From: Flavobacteriales bacterium
GTDB taxonomy: Bacteria; Bacteroidota; Bacteroidia; Flavobacteriales_D; Sanyastnellaceae
DNA: 10,572 bases
Assembly (NCBI GenBank): GCA_011524845.1
Contig: WTJL01000010.1
Coordinates: 1 to 10,572, forward strand
Direction: 5' to 3'
In this document: in pieces, positions 6,774 to 10,572 of the stretch
How positions within the stretch are numbered: the first letter of the stretch is position 1
Layout: the number at the start of each line of letters is the position of its first letter
Position numbers and translations under genes: made by a program
The notes under the pieces: model-generated
What the model was told of the DNA's origin: nothing
Databases searched by the model: none
What the model saw: the letters and a program-made list of their open reading frames with translations, nothing else

Positions 6774-8661
6774 CCCACACCTTGTGCTCCCAAGATTCCA
6801 AGGTGTCTCCTTGGCGAATGGACACGGGTGTCAAGGTGCCGTCTGGCTGAAGTTCTTCGACCGCCACCGCATCTTCCAGCCAAGCGGAGACGTTGGGCCA
6901 TGGCAAGTCTCTCGTTTCTGAGGCGGCGTTGACCACGGTCACAATCCGTGCATCGTCTTGTTCACGCGCGAAGCCATAGACGCCTCGCTTCGGGAAGAAA
7001 TGCTCCATGTCGCCCTGAAATGCTCGACCGTAGGTGCGACGCACCTGCAGCAATCCGTGCACGTGGCTGTACCATGCTTGTTCATCTGGCGTTCGTCCCG
7101 CTTCGGTGAAGGCGTCGCGCGGGTCCTCCGACCACCCACCGGGCATGTCTTGTCGCACCTTGCCGTCGGGCTCGCACCGGGTGTCAAACCCGAGCTCCGT
7201 GCCGTAGTAGAGGCACGGTGTCCCGCGGCCCATCAACAGCATCGCCAAGCCTGCGCGCGCTTTGTTTTTGTCTCCCGCTTCGGCAATCCACCGATGCGTG
7301 TCGTGGTTGTCCAAGAAAGTCACAAGTGTTTGGGGGTTGGGATAGAGGAAGTCCTCGGCCAGCACTTCATACACGGCACCAATGCCGTGTTCCCAACCCT
7401 CGCCTTGTTCCATGGCCTCTTGCATGGCGAAATGCCATGCAAAATCCACCGCCCCGTCGAGTCCCGTGACGTCGCCCCAACCAAAGCCCGATCCTTCGAG
7501 CAAGGCCGCTTGTTTGGCCGAGCCGTATACCCACGCCTCCGAGAACATGAAGCACTCTGGAAACGACTTTGAAATGCGTTGGGTCATGGCGGCCATGGCG
7601 TCCTGCTGGCCGTATGTGTAGGTGTCGATGCGAAGCCCGTCGATGCCCACTTCGGCCATCCACCACAGCATGTTGGTGCCCATGTACCGTTGCAAGTCCG
7701 GATTCAGTTGGTTCATGTCCGGCATCATGCGGTCAAACCAACCGTCGTTGAATCCAGTGACGTCCGGAGCTTGGCGGTGCGGATCCATGACCACGCCACT
7801 GCGGTAGTTGGTTCGTTTGGCCTCAGAAAATTCACCTTGCCATTGATGCACCCAAGTGCTGTCCACAGGATGGGTCAGGAGGCGGTGCAGGTTGCCCCAG
7901 TGGTTGGGCACCCAGTCGTGCACGATGCGAAGCCCGCGGGCATGGGCCTCGCGCGTCAGCGTTTTGTAGTCGTCGAGGGTGCCCAGCCGAGGATCCACTT
8001 GGTAGCTGTCTGTGCACGCGTAACCGTGGTAGGAGGTCTTGGCCAAATCGTTGGCCACCACCGGCGTCATCCAAATGCCGCCAATGCCCAAGTCTTGGAG
8101 GTAGTCCAGCTTGGACGTGACTCCGGCCAAATCTCCACCGTGGCGTTTGTACATCTCGCCTCGGTCAATCCCACGCTCCAATTGTCCTTTGATGTCGTCG
8201 TTGTCTTCGTTCCCGTTCGCAAAGCGGTCGGGCATGATGAGGTACATCACAGGCGCTTCTTCCCATCGATCGTAGCGGTTCGCAGGCAGGGCAGGGGCGA
8301 CGTGGAAGGGCACCGATCGACGTCGGCCTCGTTGGGGCGTGAGTTGAATGGACACCTCCTTGTCAACGGTCGCTGCATGGAGGTCCAGCTCTACCCACAC
8401 GTGGCCGTCCAATGCTGCAGGACGCCATGCCATGACCTTCACCTCGTCGTCGTCACATGTCACGTTGTCCACTGCGCCTAGGTCCGCGCCGGAAATGAGC
8501 ACCTCCACCTGACCGCCTTCAAGGTTGCTCCACCACCCGGGAGGGTCCACGGTCCATTGCGCCGACGACATCAAAGGGTTGAGAACCAAGGTGATGGTCC
8601 ATATGGTGAACGAGAATCGTCGTCGTGGAATAACCAACAATGTTGACAAATAGCTGTGCAT
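6760..8661 (-). CDS. Secreted GH13 alpha-amylase family enzyme, neopullulanase/cyclomaltodextrinase (SusA-like) type
   Basis: 633 residues. It hydrolyses alpha-1,4-glucosidic bonds in starch, pullulan or cyclodextrins, probably in the periplasm or at the cell surface. The ATG at 8661 gives a signal peptide: basic RRR at 13-15, a hydrophobic core at 16-31 and cleavage near SSAQ (32-35). Residues about 36-125 are an N-terminal beta-sandwich as in cyclomaltodextrinases. The barrel starts at MYLIMPDRFANGN (139-151), with RHGGDLAG and SYHGYACTDSYQVDP, typical of the SusA group. All four GH13 regions are present: DWVPNH (249-254); GLRID with the nucleophile D346; FSEAW with the acid/base E375; FLDNHD with D454. 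A C-terminal beta domain covers about 540-633. It is divergent from the starch-binding protein, implying shared control. It is not a branching enzyme or transporter part; the exact substrate is uncertain. Confidence 0.94.
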   Translation of the reverse strand: MHSYLSTLLVIPRRRFSFTIWTITLVLNPLMSSAQWTVDPPGWWSNLEGGQVEVLISGADLGAVDNVTCDDDEVKVMAWRPAALDGHVWVELDLHAATVDKEVSIQLTPQRGRRRSVPFHVAPALPANRYDRWEEAPVMYLIMPDRFANGNEDNDDIKGQLERGIDRGEMYKRHGGDLAGVTSKLDYLQDLGIGGIWMTPVVANDLAKTSYHGYACTDSYQVDPRLGTLDDYKTLTREAHARGLRIVHDWVPNHWGNLHRLLTHPVDSTWVHQWQGEFSEAKRTNYRSGVVMDPHRQAPDVTGFNDGWFDRMMPDMNQLNPDLQRYMGTNMLWWMAEVGIDGLRIDTYTYGQQDAMAAMTQRISKSFPECFMFSEAWVYGSAKQAALLEGSGFGWGDVTGLDGAVDFAWHFAMQEAMEQGEGWEHGIGAVYEVLAEDFLYPNPQTLVTFLDNHDTHRWIAEAGDKNKARAGLAMLLMGRGTPCLYYGTELGFDTRCEPDGKVRQDMPGGWSEDPRDAFTEAGRTPDEQAWYSHVHGLLQVRRTYGRAFQGDMEHFFPKRGVYGFAREQDDARIVTVVNAASETRDLPWPNVSAWLEDAVAVEELQPDGTLTPVSIRQGDTLESWEHKVWVIHR

Positions 8662-8673
8662 GAAATGCGGTGT

Positions 8674-8686
8674 TTTGGTATCCAAA
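8674..8686. promoter_or_regulatory. Short inverted repeat, possible operator
   Basis: TTTGG-TAT-CCAAA is a perfect 5-bp-arm palindrome in the 102-base divergent region, 13-25 bases upstream of the GH13 start. Its place between two alpha-glucan genes would suit a repressor or activator site. A palindrome this short also arises by chance. No regulator gene is visible in the window. Confidence 0.3.
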
Positions 8687-8714
8687 GTGGCGCGAAGTTC
8701 GGCGTGATTGCCAC

Positions 8715-8722
8715 TAAGTTTG
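8715..8722 (+). promoter_or_regulatory. -7 box of the starch-binding protein gene
   Basis: TAAGTTTG matches TAnnTTTG exactly and lies 41 bases before the ATG at 8764, giving a leader of about 35 bases. No clear TTG sits at the -33 distance, so an activator may be needed (inference). Confidence 0.45.
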
Positions 8723-8763
8723 CACAAAGTGTCATTATTACACCAATCATTCAACGATTCTCT

Positions 8764-10452
8764 ATGAAACATTTGTTCTCCTTCCTCGCTGCGGCCATGT
8801 TGGCTTCTGCAGCGTGGGCCCAAACCACAGTGACCCTCACGGTGGACATGACCAACGAAGACGTCAGCATGGATGGCGTTCACGTGGCCGGCAACTTCCA
8901 AGGTTGGGATCCTGCAGCGACTCCCATGACCGACAACGGCGACGGCACCTGGTCGCACACCTTCACGGTGGATTCAGCGGCAACCTACCAGTACAAGTAC
9001 GTCAACGGAAATGCGTGGGGCACAGACGAAAGCGTGCCTGGCGCGTGTGCCTTTGACGGCAACCGTCAAATTTCTGTGGACGGCATGATGGGGGAGGTGT
9101 CCTCCCTCGCGTGCTTTGGCAACTGCGCGGCCTGTGGCATGACCACGGTGCGTTTCCGCGTGGACATGGCCAACGAGGAAGTGTCTCCGTTCGGGGTGCA
9201 CGTCGCAGGTGACTTCCAAGGTTGGGATCCTGCCGGCACGGAATTGACCGACGAAGACGGCGACATGGTGTACGAGACGATCCAGTCGTTTGACGCAGAC
9301 AGCGCCGACCAGATCGTGTTCAAGTTCATCAACGGCAGCGACTGGACCGACCCCAACGAGCTCATTGACGTCGCGTGCGGCGACGGCACGGGCAACCGCG
9401 TGTTGGCCCTCGACGCCAGCGACATCGTGCTCGCAGCCAACGAGGCGGGCAGCGCGTACTGCTTCAACTCTTGTGAGACCTGCGTCGAGCCCTTGGCTGT
9501 GACCTTCAACATCGACATGAGCGTTGTGGCGTCTGTGTCTGAAAACGGCGTTCACCTCGCCGGTTCTTTCCAAGGATGGGATCCAGCCGGAACGCCATTG
9601 AGCGACAACGGCGACGGCACGTGGAGCGTGACCGTGGAAATGGAGCCAGGCACGTACGAATTCAAGGTCATCAACAGCAACGCGTGGGACGGCAACGAAG
9701 AAAACATGGAAGGCTCTGGTTGCAACAACGGCGGCAACCGCATCGCGACGTTTGACGCGGACAACAACGTGTACGAAGCGTGCTTCAACACATGCCCTGG
9801 CGAGTCTTGCACGCCCGATCCTGATCCCGCAGACATCACCTTCCGTGTGAACATGGCGAACCAAGAATTGGCAGAAGGTCAAGCGGTCTTTGTGTGGGGC
9901 GGGTTCACTGGCTGGCAAGGAGGTGCGATTGAAATGACCGACGCTGACGGCGACGGCATTTGGGAGCACACTGAAAACATTTCCGGCGGCGCCAACGTGG
10001 ACTACAAGTACAGCATCGGTCACCCCAACGACGAGGGTGTCATCGAGGAAGACGGTGTGTACGTGCTCGACGGCGACACCACCAACTGGGTGGCTGCAGG
10101 CTGCGGCGTGGACAACGGCTTCGGCGGCTACAACCGTCGTCACGTTCGTTCTGGATTGGCAGAAGTGTTGGACGTGGTGTGCTTCAACGCATGCAGCGAT
10201 TGCGATGATTTGACATCGCAAATCTCTGGATGCACGGATTCAATAGCCACGAATTACGATGCCGACGCAGTCGTTGACGACGATTCCTGTGTTTACAACG
10301 ATGACTGCAGTTTGGCTTGTGGCCCAGGAACGTACTGGGATGCTACTGATCAATTGTGCCTTCCCATCATATCCGCAGACTTGGACCTAGATGGCTGTGT
10401 CGGCTCTTCTGATTTGCTTGAGCTTTTAACTCAGTTCGGCCTTTGCAACTGA
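8764..10452 (+). CDS. Secreted protein with four tandem starch-binding-like domains and a dockerin-like tail
   Basis: 562 residues with no catalytic domain visible. The ATG at 8764 begins a signal peptide, MKHLFSFLAAAMLASAAWAQ, probably cut after residue 19. Four beta-sandwich repeats follow (about 21-124, 126-240, 245-349, 356-480). They resemble CBM20/CBM48-type glycogen- and starch-binding domains: VHVAGNFQGWDPA, VHVAGDFQGWDPA, VHLAGSFQGWDPA and the divergent VFVWGGFTGWQGG, each followed by D-G-D and YKY/FKF-type strands. Each repeat has an internal Cys and ends C-F-x-x-C-x(2-4)-C, suggesting two disulfides per domain and hence export. After the repeats come a Cys-rich SGCTDSIATNYD module (488-509) common in Flavobacteriales secreted proteins and one dockerin-like calcium loop (539-550). 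The likely role is holding alpha-glucan at the cell surface for the divergent GH13 enzyme, analogous to but not homologous with SusE/SusF. Glucan binding is inferred. Confidence 0.88.
   Translation: MKHLFSFLAAAMLASAAWAQTTVTLTVDMTNEDVSMDGVHVAGNFQGWDPAATPMTDNGDGTWSHTFTVDSAATYQYKYVNGNAWGTDESVPGACAFDGNRQISVDGMMGEVSSLACFGNCAACGMTTVRFRVDMANEEVSPFGVHVAGDFQGWDPAGTELTDEDGDMVYETIQSFDADSADQIVFKFINGSDWTDPNELIDVACGDGTGNRVLALDASDIVLAANEAGSAYCFNSCETCVEPLAVTFNIDMSVVASVSENGVHLAGSFQGWDPAGTPLSDNGDGTWSVTVEMEPGTYEFKVINSNAWDGNEENMEGSGCNNGGNRIATFDADNNVYEACFNTCPGESCTPDPDPADITFRVNMANQELAEGQAVFVWGGFTGWQGGAIEMTDADGDGIWEHTENISGGANVDYKYSIGHPNDEGVIEEDGVYVLDGDTTNWVAAGCGVDNGFGGYNRRHVRSGLAEVLDVVCFNACSDCDDLTSQISGCTDSIATNYDADAVVDDDSCVYNDDCSLACGPGTYWDATDQLCLPIISADLDLDGCVGSSDLLELLTQFGLCN
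8824..10203 (+). repeat. Four tandem domain-coding repeats
   Basis: The coding sequence carries four in-frame repeats of about 315-375 bases. Units 1 and 2 share a 22-base identical stretch over the FQGWDP codons (8894-8915 and 9212-9233). Unit 3 has the same residues with silent changes (from about 9566). Unit 4 keeps only the G-F-T-G-W core. This points to internal duplication, with unit 4 the most diverged. Confidence 0.85.
10372..10449 (+). other. Dockerin-like calcium loop at the C-terminus of the starch-binding protein
   Basis: Residues 539-550 read DLDLDGCVGSSD, matching the dockerin loop D-x-D-x-D-G-x-V-x-x-x-D. The short helix LLELLTQFG and a terminal Cys follow. It is a single copy, closely similar in pattern to the two copies ending the CotH protein. 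Confidence 0.65.
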
Positions 10453-10524
10453 CGACTTCGGGGATTTCAGCATCACAAGTGGACCCAGCAGGACAGAAGC
10501 CGAACACCATTAACCCCGATTTGG

Positions 10525-10572
10525 TCATGTAAGAATTGGACCCTTAATCAGCATCTTGAACGCATCGGACAG
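10525..10572 (-). CDS. Possible C-terminal end of a minus-strand gene (partial)
   Basis: From the right edge the minus strand is open for 15 codons, LSDAFKMLIKGPILT, then TGA at 10527-10525. The other two minus frames stop within about 30 bases. The residues look protein-like, but the piece is too short to identify or to be sure it is coding. The rest of 10453-10572 shows no gene and no clear terminator. Confidence 0.2.
   Translation of the reverse strand: MSDAFKMLIKGPILT

Noticed and set aside
8662..8958. Upstream extension of the GH13 frame
   Set aside because: It overlaps the divergent gene and its promoter, and would place the signal peptide 99 residues into the protein.
8974..10221. 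415-codon open frame on the minus strand inside the starch-binding gene
   Set aside because: It is antisense to four recognisable repeats. The His/Val/Arg-rich translation only mirrors those repeats.
10453..10572. TCGGGG and CCCCGA as a terminator or mobile-element end after the starch-binding gene
   Set aside because: The arms are six bases and about 50 bases apart with no T-tract. The repeated TGGACCC is too short to call an element end.

Overview
The window looks like part of a GC-rich Bacteroidota chromosome, most likely a marine-type member of the Flavobacteriales. Four things point that way. No start codon has a convincing Shine-Dalgarno sequence. Several genes have the Bacteroidota -7 promoter element TAnnTTTG, and two of these also have a TTG about 20 bases upstream. 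The HU, TrmH and Fmt proteins read like Bacteroidota versions. The two large secreted proteins carry the Cys-rich and dockerin-like tails seen in environmental Flavobacteriales. The organism is inferred from these features, not from a database match.

Layout. The left edge (2-58) holds the last codons of an unidentified + strand gene. Next comes a minus-strand series, read right to left: hup (HU protein, 5792-5529, with a good promoter and a strong intrinsic terminator), then a tight run trmH (5455-4736), a MATE transporter (4733-3357), fmt (3346-2378) and a secreted CotH-kinase/lamin-tail protein (2360-114). The gaps in this run are only 2, 10 and 17 bases. Upstream of hup lie a small membrane protein of unknown function (6323-5991, minus) and a divergent acyl-CoA thioesterase (6366-6773, plus); their start codons are 42 bases apart.

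The right third is a starch or alpha-glucan module. A secreted GH13 enzyme of the neopullulanase/cyclomaltodextrinase type (8661-6760, minus) is divergent from a secreted protein with four tandem starch-binding-like domains (8764-10452, plus). They share a 102-base intergenic region containing a -7 box and a short inverted repeat. The pairing suggests that the binding protein holds alpha-glucan at or outside the cell surface while the enzyme cuts it. No SusC/SusD pair lies inside the window.

Most of the window is ordinary housekeeping. The points worth a second look are: four genes whose -7-like box ends exactly four bases before the start codon, which suggests leaderless messages; the same dockerin-like calcium-loop tail on two otherwise unrelated secreted proteins; and the four-domain starch-binding protein with its repeated cysteine signature. 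I saw no CRISPR array, tRNA, rRNA or recognisable insertion sequence.
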